64,000 nt of DNA from Brugia malayi (GCF_000002995.4 NW_025062477.1:13746696-13810695); one strand, 5' to 3'; numbered from the stretch's first letter, positions 28,115 through 41,135 are shown. Made by a program: numbers and translations. The notes: generated by a model from the sequence alone, not told the origin.

Positions 28115-28372
28115 AATGATTTGAGTTATTCATAATTTGTGATTACTTTATTATATCAATGATTTGAGTTATTCATAATTTGTGATTACTTTATTATATC
28201 AATGATTTGAGTTATTCATAATTTGTGATTACTTTATTATATCAATGATTTGAGTTATTCATAATTTGTAATTACTTTATTATACCAATGATTTGAGTTA
28301 TTCATAATTTGTAATTACTTTGTTATACCAATGATTTAAGTTATTCATAATTTTTAATTACTTTAATATATC
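28115..28372. repeat. 43-bp tandem repeat, six units
   Basis: Six consecutive 43-bp units beginning AATGATTTGAGTTATTCATA. The first three are identical; units 4 to 6 gather substitutions, so decay increases towards the right edge. It lies about 750 bases before the 10-Cys gene at 29130. Confidence 0.95.
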
Positions 28373-29129
28373 AACTGATTATAACTATTATTGCTTTATT
28401 AATTATGATTATTTAGTTTTAACTTAAATGTATAGAAATAAGTAATTGCTATAAATTTATTTGTTATGCATTTTAAATTAATTAATATTATATTCTCATT
28501 AATTGTTAATAGTTAACATTTTATTAATTGTTAGTGATTTATATATTTTGACGGTTTATAAGTCTTATGAATAATAAATTCATTTTGATTAACATAAATT
28601 ACGGGAAAAGATATCTAATCAGCATAGGAAATAGGAAGGAATGAATGGAAGCCAATAATGATTGATCAATTGATTGATTGATCGATTAGATAGATTATTG
28701 ATTGGAACGAGTTCTTCATATTCTATACCAAACAATCAAATAATTATTTGATTAATAATTTATTGACATCATTAATTCTAATTAGTGTGTCATTTACATT
28801 TAATTCTAAGATCAGCATTCATTGATTGCCAAAAATAATATTCTAATTCTAGCTGTTTTCAATTTTAAAATTTTTTCAAATATAACAGTATTTTCATTTA
28901 TTAGCTAAATACAATTTGGAAGTAATTAAATGGTTATTTAATTTCTATTATATTAAGAAAAAAGTGTAAAATACTTTTTATTAATTACAGGTCAAAGTAA
29001 GCAATAAAATTTTTAATATTTTTTGTTTTTTTTTTTTTTTTAAATCCATGATCTGTTCATATTGAAATAATTAAAAAATTTTCTTATTCTGCATTTTCAA
29101 AATTTTTAATTATTTAGTTTGGTTAAATA
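28373..29129. other. region upstream of the 10-Cys gene
   Basis: AT-rich non-coding sequence with a GATT-type simple repeat around 28655-28705. An acceptor-like ATTTAG at 29112-29117 precedes the start codon of the downstream gene. Confidence 0.5.
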
Positions 29130-29305
29130 ATGATTTGCATAGTTTTGGTGACACTTTTGACATTATACATATTTGGAATTGAAATGGTTCCAGCAACGAA
29201 TTGCCATTTTTCTCGACCTAATCAAATTAGCCCATCGGGTTGGGTTGATCTGATTGATAAATGTAAGGAAGAATCAAACGATACGATTTGTTTTTCAGGC
29301 GTAAG

Positions 29306-29336
<31 letters not shown>

Positions 29337-30547
29337 ATCTAAAAAATTTATGAAAGAAATTAATAAATTTAAAACGAAAAATTATGTAAATTTAAATGCA
29401 AATATAAATTTCCCATTTTTTATTTTTCTTTTTTTTTAATATAAAGATTTATGGAAAATTTTTTTATTTAAAATTTAGCTTAGATAATATAAAGTTCAAA
29501 AAAAAAAAAAAAAGAAAAAATTGTAAAATTCATTAATCATAAGAAATTGAATAAAATTTATCCATTTGTTTATGTATTATTTTTATTAAAGCTCAATTTA
29601 TTATGTCATATTTTTATAGATATTTGCTTATTTGTTATCAAAATTATTTGCTCAAATTATTGATTAAAAATTTTATTTAAAAAAAAAAAATTGCAAAATT
29701 TATTTTTATAAATTAATTAAAATTTATAAGGAACTGAATAAAATTTATTCATTTGTTTATGTATTTTTTTTTTTTTTTACTTTTTGTTTAAGTTAAATTT
29801 ATTCTTTCATACTTTTTGCAAATATTTTTCTAATTGTTATTAAAATTATTCTCTAAATTTTTGATTAAAAATTTAAATTTTTAATTTTTAGTATAATCCA
29901 CGTGTCGCATATTATCACGAAGCAGTTGGTTGGTGGCGAGTACTGCACAGTGAGAATGAATGCTTTACCAAACAATATGTCAGTGCTTTTTTTTTTATAA
30001 ATTTTAGTTTAAAATTACACAATTCATTATTGATCATATTTTATAATTAAATGAAAATTTAGATAATTAATTTAGTTATATAATTTAACATAATTCAAAC
30101 TTATTCAATAATTTTTCACTAATTTAACTATATATTTTAACATAATTCAAATTTATTCAATAATTTTTCACTAATTTAACTATATATTTTAACATAATTC
30201 AAATTTATTCAACAATTTTTTACTAATTTAATTTATTAAAATATATAATTCAAATTTATTCAATAATTTTTACTAATTTAATTTATTAAAATATATAATT
30301 CAAATTTATTCAATAATTTTTTACAAATTTATTCAATAATTTTCAGTTGCGTAAAAAATTGGCTTGTAAAAGTGATCAAGAAACACCAGAAGAAGGTTGT
30401 TATCGAGATAAAACACATCACAAGAATTTTTTCCTTTGTTGGTGTACGGGGTCAAAGTGCAATACGAGGCAAAAGATAACAGAAATTTACAAGAAAAATA
30501 ATACATTATTTGTTATTGGTGGTGATTGCAAACCATTTGAATTTTGA
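29130..30547 (+). CDS. small secreted 10-cysteine protein (Ly6/ET-module-like)
   Basis: Function unknown. Three exons, all phase 0: 29130-29300, 29892-29978, 30347-30547, giving 152 aa. Residues 1 to about 24 form a hydrophobic signal peptide (ICIVLVTLLTLYIFGIEMV). The mature part has ten cysteines. The last cluster, LCWCTGSKCN, resembles the C-terminal CC..CN signature of Ly6/three-finger and nematode ET-module proteins; that family link is an inference from spacing only. No membrane segment or GPI-like tail follows; the protein ends KPFEF. The donor of exon 1 is GTAAGT, that of exon 2 GTCAGT, and the acceptors are TTTTTAG and TTTTCAG. An acceptor-like ATTTAG ends at 29117, 12 nt before the ATG, consistent with trans-splicing. 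The gene at 32776 is a paralogue with the same cysteines and intron positions. Intron 2 holds a 52-bp tandem repeat. Confidence 0.8.
30069..30345. repeat. 52/50-bp tandem repeat in intron 2, running into the 3' splice site
   Basis: Three 52-bp units (30069, 30121, 30173), two 50-bp variant units (30225, 30275) and a partial sixth. Each contains AATTCAAATTTATTCAA followed by a T-rich stretch. The partial last unit supplies the intron's polypyrimidine tract and the TTTTCAG acceptor of exon 3 of the gene at 29130. Confidence 0.9.
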
Positions 30548-32768
30548 TTGAAATTTTCAAATCTGAAACAAAATTTATTAAATTATTTATTTGAATGAAA
30601 AAAATTTGTAATTTAAAATTATTCAATTAAAAATTTAAATTAAATCTGTTTGCTAGTTGAAATATTTTAATGTATAAACATTGAAACTGTGTATAAAATT
30701 GTAAATTTTTTGTAATACCTAAAAAAATTCTTTGTTTAACACAATGTGCAATTTGAATGAATTTTAATTCATTTCTAAATTAGTATTTATTAATTCATTA
30801 AAAAATTGAACAAAACTTTCTTTTCTCAAAATGAAATATATTTTATTTAATTAACAAATTTTTTAATAAAAATCAAAATTTTTTGATTTTTCTTTTTTAA
30901 TGTTTTTTGATCAAATTTTCGATATATAATGGAATTAAAAAAAAAAAAAAAAGTATGTATATATAATTCTTTACTTTCAATCTTTTTTTTTTAATATTTT
31001 AGTTTGTGAATTTTTTAAATAATAAATAACTTTTTGGACAATTTGCTTTCCCAAATTTAAATTTACCAAATTATTTATTAATTTAATCAAATATTTTCAT
31101 TTCTCCTTTTTACCTTTTATTAACCACTTCTTTCGTTCACCGTTTCACAGGACGTAGCATTAATTTATATTTTAAAGAAGGCAAACAAAAAATACATAAA
31201 ATCAATTATTTGCTTTTTTAATTAATATTTTAAATAATGCCTTTTTATTTTACATTAATTTATCTTTTAGACGAGACAAACATAAATTAAATAATAATTA
31301 GAATTATGATGCTTCAATAATCGTTAATAGTTAAATTAATTCAATAATTCATTCATTTAATTAAATTTATATTTGAAATTGAATAGAAAAAAAAAAAAGA
31401 AATTTTAATGTAACTTTTTTCTTTTATTGCAAAAAAAAGAGCAAAAAAATGAATAAAATTGTAAGACAAAACATTTTCAATCGAAATAGAAATGAAATGA
31501 TTCATCGCTTCAAATTTTATTTTTTTATTTTTTTTTCATAGAATATTTTTTAATTTTAATCATAAATATATATATTTTATACTATCTATAATGCTTAGTT
31601 TTATTCATCATTAAATTCAACAAAAAAATAAATTTTAAAAAGTAAAAAAGAAAAAAAAAAATAAAACGAATGAATCAATGCGAACTGAATGATTTTAACA
31701 GAAAGTTTTTCGTTGATTTCTGATAGCACTATGAGAAAAATATTTAAAAATATTTAATTTTTCTCATTGTCATATTTCAATTCTTACATTCATTCATTTT
31801 TGCTTTTCATTTTCATTTTTTTTTTGTGTTTTTTTTGTGTTTTTTTTTAGCCTAAAATTTTTATTTTTTTTTTTGTTTTTGTCTGAACTTTATTTAAGAA
31901 ATTTATGTTTTTAACATAGTCTTTAACAAGCAGTAAATGCTTATTGCTTTGTCATTTTTTTTTTCTTTTTAATAAAATGAGAGAAATTAGCAAAAAGGAA
32001 TTTATTTGTTTGTATTTTTTTTCAAAACGAAAAAAAAAATTATTTTCTTTTTCTTTCTCATTTTTTTGTTTTATTTTGGTGGTGAAGAAAAAAAAGTTGA
32101 AATTGCTTAGGTATTAAATGAATTAATGATATAATTAAATTTTAAATTTTTGTTTTAATCAATTAATCAATTTTTTTTAATCAGCTAATTTTGTGTTTAT
32201 TTTACAATGATGCATTAAATGATTTTGTCTTTTTCTTCTTTTTTTAATGATTGGATAATATTATGAATTTTATTTATTAAATTTAAATTAAATTAAATTT
32301 ATTTTATTAGCATTATGAATTATTATTGTTACAATTTATTTCAATCGCTTTTTTCAATATGACTAAGCTTAATTTGAGCTAAATATTCAAATTATTTGTC
32401 ATCATATAGTAACTTATTTTTTTAAAAAAAAAGCAAAAAAACAAAAAAGCCTTTTCGATGTTCAATTTTTTCTTTTAATAAAATTATTTTAAACAAATAT
32501 TTTACATAGAAATAAATTATCGTTATTTTCTATGTGTTAATGAATTAATCAATTTCGTTTTTTTATAGTATATTAAATTAGTTTTATAGTATTTAATAAT
32601 TTAATTTCTAATATATTTCATATATTAATCGATCGACCGTAACTAAAAAACGAAATTGTTGATAATAATAAATTGCTAATAAGTCTAAATATTATTAGAC
32701 TTATTATAGGACATAGTATTGTGATATTTAAATGGAAATATAAATTTTAATTAAATTATTGAATTTAG
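30548..32768. other. intergenic region between the two 10-Cys paralogues
   Basis: About 2.2 kb of A/T-rich sequence with many homopolymers and no supported gene. A perfect 12-bp inverted repeat (TAATAAGTCTAA, six-base loop) lies at 32677-32706, 70 bases before the second paralogue. Confidence 0.6.
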
Positions 32769-32775
32769 GTGAAAT

Positions 32776-34039
32776 ATGGGAATAATGAATAATTCAATTA
32801 TTTATATGATACTATTACTATTTATTAGTATCACTTATACTCTATCATTATACTGTTATATGGTACATTGGGATGCATATTCATCATTTACGGAAAAAGT
32901 TTATAAATGCAATGATAACGAAGAATTTTGTGCATCTTTGGTACTTTTATTTCTTTTTATAATTTTAATTTTAGTAATCAAACTTAACAATTAAAAATTA
33001 AGTAAGCATTATATATGGAATTAATATTTAATAAATTTTATTATTATTAAATTTAGATTAACATTAATACAATTAATTTGTTAAATTTTTTTTAGAAGTA
33101 TATTTAAATTTTTTGTATTTAAAGATTAATGGAAAATGAATAAATAAATAAATTTGAAAAAAAAAAAAAAAGAAACAGATAGATCAATGTTACATATATA
33201 ATTTATGTAAATTATAAAAAATTGATTTGAAAAAAAGTTTTTACTTACTTATTTTTTTCTCTTCTTTTTTAAATAAAGAATTATATTCTTTGTAGTATGA
33301 TCGAGGTGCTGAAACTTGGTATCTTCGAGCAATACCATTGGATAAGAAATGTTATTCTACCGCTGAGGTATAATTAATCATATTCATTATTTAAATTTAA
33401 ATTATTATACGTATCACAAAACTTTTATATTACAACATTAGAAATGAATTGATTGATTAAAAAGTAAAAGAAATAGATCAACAATATTCGAAAAAAAAAA
33501 AAAAAAAAACATTGATCAAAGATATTTGAGTATCACATATTTTATGCAAATTACATAAAATTAACATTATTTTCCATAGAATTATCATATTTTTATAAAA
33601 TTAAAAATTACTATAATTATTTTTTACAATATTAATTAAATAAAAATTTGATTTTACAAACAAATAAAAAAAAGAAAAAAAAAATGATATATTTTCAGTT
33701 GAAAAGTCGAATAAACTGTAGCATAGATACATTCAATGAAGGTTGTTTCATGGATCCACGTTATAATACCTACGAACGTAGTACGTCAAAATTACCGGTT
33801 TGCATTTGCAAAGGTGATTATTGTAATACGCAGGAAAAAATTGAAAATATTTGGTTGGAACAAAATATTTACAAATTTCATGATCCTGAAAATTGTGATG
33901 AGAAATCGAGCAGAAAAGATTCAATTATGGAAGCTTTAACATCTGATAGTAGTATAGCATTAACTAAAATTATTACCACAACCAAATTATCAAAATCGAA
34001 TCAGGAAAAAACAACAAGAGCTACCAAAAAGATGAAATT

Positions 34040-34080
<41 letters not shown>

Positions 34081-34604
34081 CTACTACTACTACAGAAATG
34101 TCGGAATCAAGTTCAGAAGCAATAACAACTGAAGAAAAGTTAGAATTATACGTTGAAACAACAAAAAATGCTGCAGAAATGTTGGGATCAAGCACTGAAG
34201 CAACAATAATCACTACAGAATCAGAATCAACCATAGAATCAACAACAACTGGTACAGAATCAGAATCAGAATCAACCATAGAATCAACTACGACTGCTAC
34301 AGAATTGGAATCAGAATCAACCACAGAATCAGCAACAACTGGTACACAATCAGGATCAATCACAGAATCAACAACAACTGGTACAGAATTGGAATCAGAA
34401 TCAACCACAGAATCAACTACGACTGCTACAGAATCAGAATCAACTACGACTGCTACAGAATCAGAATCAGATACAACTATAACAGCAACAACTGCAAGAA
34501 ATTTATCAGAAACAAGTGGGATGAGAACACTAACTACTAATGATGGTCATGATGCAACAATAAATGGTACAGAAATTACAGAACTTATTTTCAAAAAAGC
34601 ATAA
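32776..34604 (+). CDS. secreted 10-cysteine domain with Thr/Ser/Glu mucin-like tail
   Basis: Function unknown; a paralogue of the gene at 29130. Three phase-0 exons: 32776-32940, 33296-33367, 33699-34604, giving 380 aa. Residues 1 to about 24 are a signal peptide (IIYMILLLFISITYTLSL). A domain of about 120 residues follows with ten cysteines in the same order as the neighbour, including VCICKGDYCN matching its CWCTGSKCN. From about residue 150 the protein becomes a low-complexity tail: a run of 18 threonines (codons 34041-34094, mostly ACA), then imperfect repeats of the type TESESTTTAT to the end. Such Thr/Ser blocks are typical of O-glycosylated mucin-like extracellular proteins (inference). 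There is no C-terminal membrane helix. The first exon's donor (GTACTT) is weak; reading through it only reaches an early stop at 32994. The ATG is 7 nt after an acceptor-like TTTAG, so the 5' leader would be very short if trans-spliced. Confidence 0.8.
34041..34094 (+). repeat. ACA/ACT triplet repeat encoding 18 threonines
   Basis: Thirteen ACA codons, four ACT codons and a final ACA within exon 3 of the mucin-like gene. A pure triplet run of this kind is expected to vary in length between individuals. Confidence 0.95.
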
Positions 34605-36747
34605 CCTACCTGAAAATGTTAATTGGAATGAGATTAGAAAAGTATTCCAAACTGTTTCGTTTTCTTTTTTTCTCTCGCTCCCTCTCTCTCTCTCTCCCAA
34701 ATATCATCTTGATTATAATAAATCTTAGCTACAATTATTATTGGTAAAAAAATAAAAAAGCTTAAAGTAAGATTAAAAATAATTTCAAAATCATTTTCAG
34801 TTTGGAAAATAAAAAAAAAAAAAAAATGCAAACTTACTATGTTGTTGAAAAGTTTAATATTGTCTTTATAATCACTTTTTTTTTTTTTTTTTTTTAAAAA
34901 AAAGCAAATAAAGAAATAAATAATCTGTGAATTTTTTTGATATACATTGTATTCAAATCAAGAAATGACTAATTGATCAATAAAAATTAAAATCTTTGAA
35001 ATATATTAAAATGTGAATTTAATTCATTTGAATTCACTCAACACAGTTCATCAACTTTATTAACTTTACTAATGATATTTGTGCAAAGAAAAGAAAAGTA
35101 AATATAATGAAAAGTATAAATTAAGAAGAAAAAGTTTTATCAAAAAAAAAAAGTTTTAAGCTTTTAATTTAATACTTTTTATGCTTTAGCATCGATTACA
35201 CTGATAATTATGACTAATTTTTTTTTTTGCATACAAATTGATTTTCTCCTTGTTTATTATCAGCTGATATGTTATCATTAATATCTTTAATATCTTTCTT
35301 TTTCTAACAAATAATTTAGTCATTTTGGGAGTGGAAAAGTTAAAATTAATTAATGAATTTTTCAATCTACCATTGTCATTTTGATAAATTTACAGGAAAA
35401 ACAATTTTTAACAAATAGCATTTCATGTTTGATTAATTAATATAGAATATTAATTCCATTAATATTACTATTCCTAGTTTTAATCATTTCAAATAACAAT
35501 AATAATTAGCATAATTAGATCTGTAATTACCATTAATGCAACTATATAATAAATATTGATAGTTAATCCTTATCAGCATTCCTTATCAGTAATTTTAATA
35601 CAACAATTGGATTGATCAAATTCATTAATTGCTAAACAAATAAACAATAAACATAACCAATTTAGAATGTATTAAAGAAAAATAACTTTTGACAAGAAAT
35701 ATTTAATCAATGATAAAATTTGATAAATTTGATAATGATTTATTACATTCTTACTCACAAAACCCAAGTAATTTACGCAAAAATAAAAATTAGAACAAAA
35801 TTAATTTCACTTTTTTTAATCAATAATTTAAATTAAAAGATTTAAGAACGATTTTTGTTGATAAATTGAGAAATGTGGGAAAAGAGAAATTTACAAATGA
35901 ATAAAACACAGTGCAAAAAATGTTTACGAATATTTGATATTAACAAAAGTATTTGAAACTGTTTTTCTTATTCAAAGTTTTTTTTTTTTTTTTATTTACA
36001 AACTTTTTGAAATGTTTGTTAATTGCTATGTAGCGTATAAATGCTTGGAAAAAAAATAGGCATTGTTAATATCTTTTATTATTATCATTATTATTAAATT
36101 ATTATTATCATTGTTGTTATTATTATTAATATTATTTTATTTTTATTATCGCTATTATTAATCACTGTTAATCATTTAGTATTGCTTAAACTTAAATATA
36201 TCTCAAAAAAAACATTTGCTTACATTAAAGGAAAAAATAAGAGAAAAGGAGAAAAAGCAAGCAATTTAATAATTTCAATTTTTCAAAAGATTATTATCAG
36301 TACGCATATATTTTTATTATTATTAAATTTTACAATCAATAATTTTTTTTTATAGTACTCAGAAAAAACACGTTTATAATTTAAATCAGAAAAAAAGGTA
36401 CCACTTTTAGTTTGTTAAATGTTTATTTTTTTTAACTATAAATTTTTTAACTAAAAATTCAACTATAAAAATTGACCATTTTAATTTTTTAACCTATAAA
36501 TGTTTGAAAAAATTATGAAAAAACAAAATATTTTGCTTAATTATAATGATAATAATAGGAAAATGATTTGCTAAATATTAATTAATTATACATATATATC
36601 AAAAATTGCCAAAATACGAAAAACTTTAATGTAACAATTAAAAAGTCTTACTGCAAATCTCCAAAATCGAAATTGATCTTCATCATTCATTATCAGTTAT
36701 CAGTAATATTAACACTGTTATCAACATTATCATCAATGTGTTCGTCC
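34605..36747. other. intergenic region between convergent genes
   Basis: The plus-strand mucin-like gene and the minus-strand transporter converge here. A CTCTCT microsatellite is at 34672-34697, an AATAAA at about 34717 could serve as the poly(A) signal of the mucin-like gene, ATT-triplet repeats lie at 36075-36165, and TTATCAG (GATA-type) motifs occur near 35260, 35570, 35583 and 36690. No gene is supported. Confidence 0.6.
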
Positions 36748-39269
36748 TCATCGATATGAAATACATTGGAGAAATACAGGATTTGAATTAGTAACAACTG
36801 GTTGACCGAGCTTTTCAAGCAGTTGTTCTTGGTTCATAGTATTTGGAGTGAAAGAATGTATTGCGGTGAATCGATGGCGCAAATGGTTCGTTAAATTGCG
36901 TGCAATTGAACAGAGGAAAATAAGTGCAATTACTGCATGACAGGTACCATACACCAAAAACTAAAATTGTAAACTTACAAATTAATTATAGTATCACAAT
37001 TAATTATTATATGCAAAATATGCGAGATAAAAAGTAAACAAAATTAAAAAAATTAATTTAAAAAAAAAAAAACATTAAATTGGAATAACATAATTAATAA
37101 TAATACTAATACTAATTTTTTAATAAACAATTCAATAAATAAAGTAACCTGTGACCTAACAGTCATGCCAAAGCCACGTTTATCAACAACGATGGCAGTT
37201 AAAAATGCTTGCAAGATAAGTGCCACAAATGAATTGAGACCAAATATTAAGCCATAACTTTCACAAACCATTTTTTTAGCCAAATTCCATCTGTATTAAT
37301 AATCACTAATTTATAGCTATTCACAATATCATAAATAAATAAATAATCACAATTAGATCTCACAGTTAGTCATCAATTCGATGAATCATTCAGCACATAA
37401 ACAGAAGCCTTTTCCCATTTCACATTTCAGTGCTAAAACGTGAGGCAATTTATGAGAACCATTGTGACACGTGACCATGATTACAAGTTATACGTGACTG
37501 AATTACGGCTATGATACGTGATCATGATTACAAGTTATACGTGACTGAATTAGGGCTATGACACGTGATCATGATTACAAGTTATACGTGACTGAATTAG
37601 GGCTATGACACGTGATCATGATTACAAGTTATACGTGACTGAATTAGGGCTATGACACGTGATCATGATTACAAGTTATACGTGACTGAATTACGACACG
37701 TAATCATGACTACCAGATGTACGTGGCTGAATTACGATTAGGACACGTAATCATGATTATAAGATATACGTGGCTGAATTACGTAATCATAAGATATGTT
37801 GTCGTGACTGATTTATGATTGTCGAAAGTTTCCTCACATCGAATTCTAAAAGGGAAACAACTTTTGCGCCCACGCATTTAACTTATCTTCCTGAAAAACA
37901 GAAGAAAGAAACGTACTGCGCAATTGTTATCATTACTTGATAGAGTGTGCGGTAGCAAATGTAACAGATATACATTACGTAAATCGTTTTGGCTTTACTG
38001 AAAAGTAGTAGTAAAGCGCAATCAACGCTTGAAATTAGTACCAAAGCCGCCTCGCCCCATTTGTCCCAATCAATCGATATCATATTCATCAACATTATTG
38101 CGATCGCAGCTGCAACAAAATAAATCTACACGAAATCTCAATTATCCGAGTATTGCAACTTCATTCATCTGTGACATTCCATTTGCGCCCTTTTTGGAAC
38201 TACTAAATTCATTAATTAGTGAGAGCACATAGAGAAAACAATAAAATGTACGAATCAAAAAGTTATCAGTTAGAAATACCCAAAATTGGTAATGGGCAAA
38301 GATAAGCTATAAAAGTTGTATTAAAAAGAAAAAAAAAAAAACTACTTGGCTTATTTCAATAATTCTTTGATTAAAAATTTTAAATGCTTACCGCAAGCTG
38401 TGTAAGTTGCTTCAGCGAAGCCATTAAATGTTGTCTCCTCATTTTGCACTTCGCCCCATAATGTTTGTGAATAAGCACTTATCTAAATTTGAATATAAAT
38501 TGATAAAGTAAATATTGGACTAAATAATTAAGAAATAAAAATATAAAATATACAAATTTTGTTTGTTATTTTAAGAAATTATTTTGAATATCAATGGCAT
38601 AAACATTAACTTAATAAGGCATAATAATAGATTTTATTAATTTATTTATTTATATACTAAATTTGCTTATTTTAAAGTAATTGAATTTATGTTCTCTTTA
38701 TAGGACAAATTGAGCTTTGATATCTGTCGAAGAGACAATATTCCAAAGTAAATGTCAAAGGTCAAAATGATATATTTTACCTGTAAGGACATACATGTTG
38801 TCATTGCCCACCAAAGTGACCATTTTCTTACAAACCCAACCCCATAAATTTGTTTTGTATTGTACCATAACTTTCCAACTCGAAATTTTACATACTCTGT
38901 ATAGGTTGTTGGCTCATTCAGTGTTTCAATATCTTAAAATTCAATTTTAAATTTTAAATAAAATATCTAACATTTATATATAATTTCAACACCAATTTTT
39001 TTTCTTTTGAATCATTGATTACTAACTAAGTAATTAATGAGATTGCGCTAAATAGAGCATTTTTTTTTTTTTATAAATTAAATTAGATATCATTTGATAT
39101 TTTCTATGTGCAACTATTTCTAGAATGATCGAAGAAAAATTATTATTATTAATTATTATTATTGTTGTTATTATTGTTATCAATATTTTTCTTTTATTAT
39201 TAATATTACTAAAATGAATATAATGTTTGTCAAATTTTTAGATATTATCAAAACATTTTGTTTTGTTTC

Positions 39270-39304
<35 letters not shown>

Positions 39305-41135
39305 CAAATAAATAAATAATTTGAAATGAAAAAGTTGAAAAAGAGTAAAACTACCTGTTGTAATTTTAATTCGTTCAATTAATGATTTCCATTGTATTCG
39401 TGGAAAGCATAAACCAAAAATAAATACTAAAATAGGTGATATAAGTGAAATTTGATTAACAGTTAAATAAGTACCAATACCAGTTATTACGATTGTTTGA
39501 CTTAGCAAATAGCCAAATGTACGGCCAGCCATTGTTGATGCTCGTGTCCATGATGTTAAACTTAAATGTAATTAATTCAAATAGAACATTTAATTAAAAT
39601 AATTTTTGAAAAAAGAAAATTTAAAAAATTAGAATTTGAATTAACAAAAAAAAAAAATTTGTTAAAATCTTTTTTTTTTTCTTTGTTTTTTGTAGGAAAA
39701 AAAAAGGTTAGAAATGAAATAATGAAATAATTAAATAAATATTAACCGTTTATATTCATTTTTTCTAACTTTAGCATAAATATATGAGTAAAATGCAATT
39801 TCAGCTGCAGATGCAATTCCATAAAAAGACATTCCGATTTGTTGTAGGAATATTCCGGAACCAAATACCAATGTAATTCTGCAATATTTTCCTTTTTATC
39901 ACTATTGCAATGATAATTTGATTACAATATTTTGCAATTAAATTTATCATTTTAATTAAATTTTAGGAGAAAAAAAAAGTCAGAAAAATATTGTTTTTGT
40001 TTTAAATTTAGTAATATTTCAGTTGCTATGAATGTTAAATGCAAACAGGGAATTTAATTATAATATTTTGTAAATAATTTATTGCTATAATTAAGTTTCA
40101 ATTAAAAAAATTTTTTTAAAACATATCTTAACTGAAATCAAATTTTTTTTTTTTTTTTTTGGAGTTTTTTTAATTGCATTTATAATTTATTTATAATATT
40201 CTAACTGAGATAAATATTAGATAAGTTTTAAATTGTTTAAATTTTTTTTTTTACCAAAAAATAATGTTTAAATTTACAAGAAAAAAAGAATGCATCGATA
40301 CAAGGATATGTTACAATAATTTTTTGATTATATTATTTAGTAAAAAAAAAAAAAAAAATACCTGAAAACCATATAACCAATACTTTCTAAAATTAAAATA
40401 GGTTTGTAAAGGAGTAAATCAGTTAATAAAAATATTGGAATAAGAGTAAGCAAATAACTGTATGTCCAATATGGATAAATCTAAAATTAATTTTGTAATG
40501 CACTTAATTATATTTGTATAAAATGGTTAATTGAATTAAGCCAATAAATATAAATTAATTAATTAATGAGTAAACAAGTTTAATCTTTTAAACTAATTTT
40601 GTAATCTAAACGAGTAATTATGAATCAGGTTAGTGTTATTATTATTATTATTATTTAAACTTTTTTTCTTTGGTAATTGTTAAATTTGAAATTAATCTTT
40701 CAAATTTGTTTACCTGATTTTATTTTTACTCTTTTTGCACTTTCCAATTGTACATTACATAATTGAACGATGATGAAAAAAAAAATGTCACATCATTTCA
40801 AAAAATATTATTTAAAAAACATCCTTTGAACTTTATTTAATGGAAACGATCATTTATTACTGATCAATGAAACAATTAGTTATTTCTGATCAAATAATAT
40901 CCATTACTTAATTACTTACAAAAATTCTATCATTACATATTTTATTGTACTAGAAAAAAAAAAAAAAAAAAACAAAGAAATGAAAAAATCAATAATGACA
41001 TACTTCACCATTGAGTTGTTTTTCGGTTAGATTTAAAAAATCAGTTTGATATTTGAATAAAAATGGTTCACCAGGTTTGAAATCCTTAAAAAATCCATAT
41101 AATACTAATAATATAGGAACTATACTCCACGTCAT
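36748..41135 (-). CDS. SLC19-family folate/thiamine transporter (folt-like)
   Basis: Multi-pass plasma-membrane carrier of the reduced folate/thiamine family (SLC19; FOLT proteins in C. elegans). Nine exons join in frame: 41135-41004, 40480-40362, 39878-39747, 39560-39355, 38932-38781, 38482-38392, 38109-37917, 37290-37149, 36960-36748, giving 459 aa, a normal family length. Family marks: YGFFKDFKPGEPFLFKYQT in the first loop, YPYWTYSYLLTLIPIFLLTD in helix 2, GIASAAEIAFYSYIYAKV in helix 4, and VRKWSLWWAMTTCMSLQ after the cytoplasmic loop. The C-terminal tail of about 40 residues is hydrophilic. The sequence alone does not decide between folate and thiamine as substrate. Upstream, an acceptor-like TTTCAG ends at 41162, 26 nt before the ATG, then a 31-bp minisatellite begins 149 nt upstream. 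Intron 7 carries a 47-bp minisatellite. A broken partial copy lies at 45281-46700, and exons 7-8 appear to have exchanged sequence with it. Confidence 0.93.
37467..37815. repeat. 47-bp minisatellite in transporter intron 7
   Basis: Five good 47-bp units then shorter, diverged ones. Each unit contains ACACGTGATCATGATTACAA and later TACGTGACTGAATTA, so it carries two ACGTG cores. The array lies between transporter exons 8 and 7 (37291-37916). Confidence 0.92.

Noticed and set aside
34001..34408. 135-codon minus-strand frame rich in Val/Asp/Ser
   Set aside because: Antisense shadow of the Thr/Ser/Glu tail of the mucin-like gene; the poly-Val is the complement of the ACA run.
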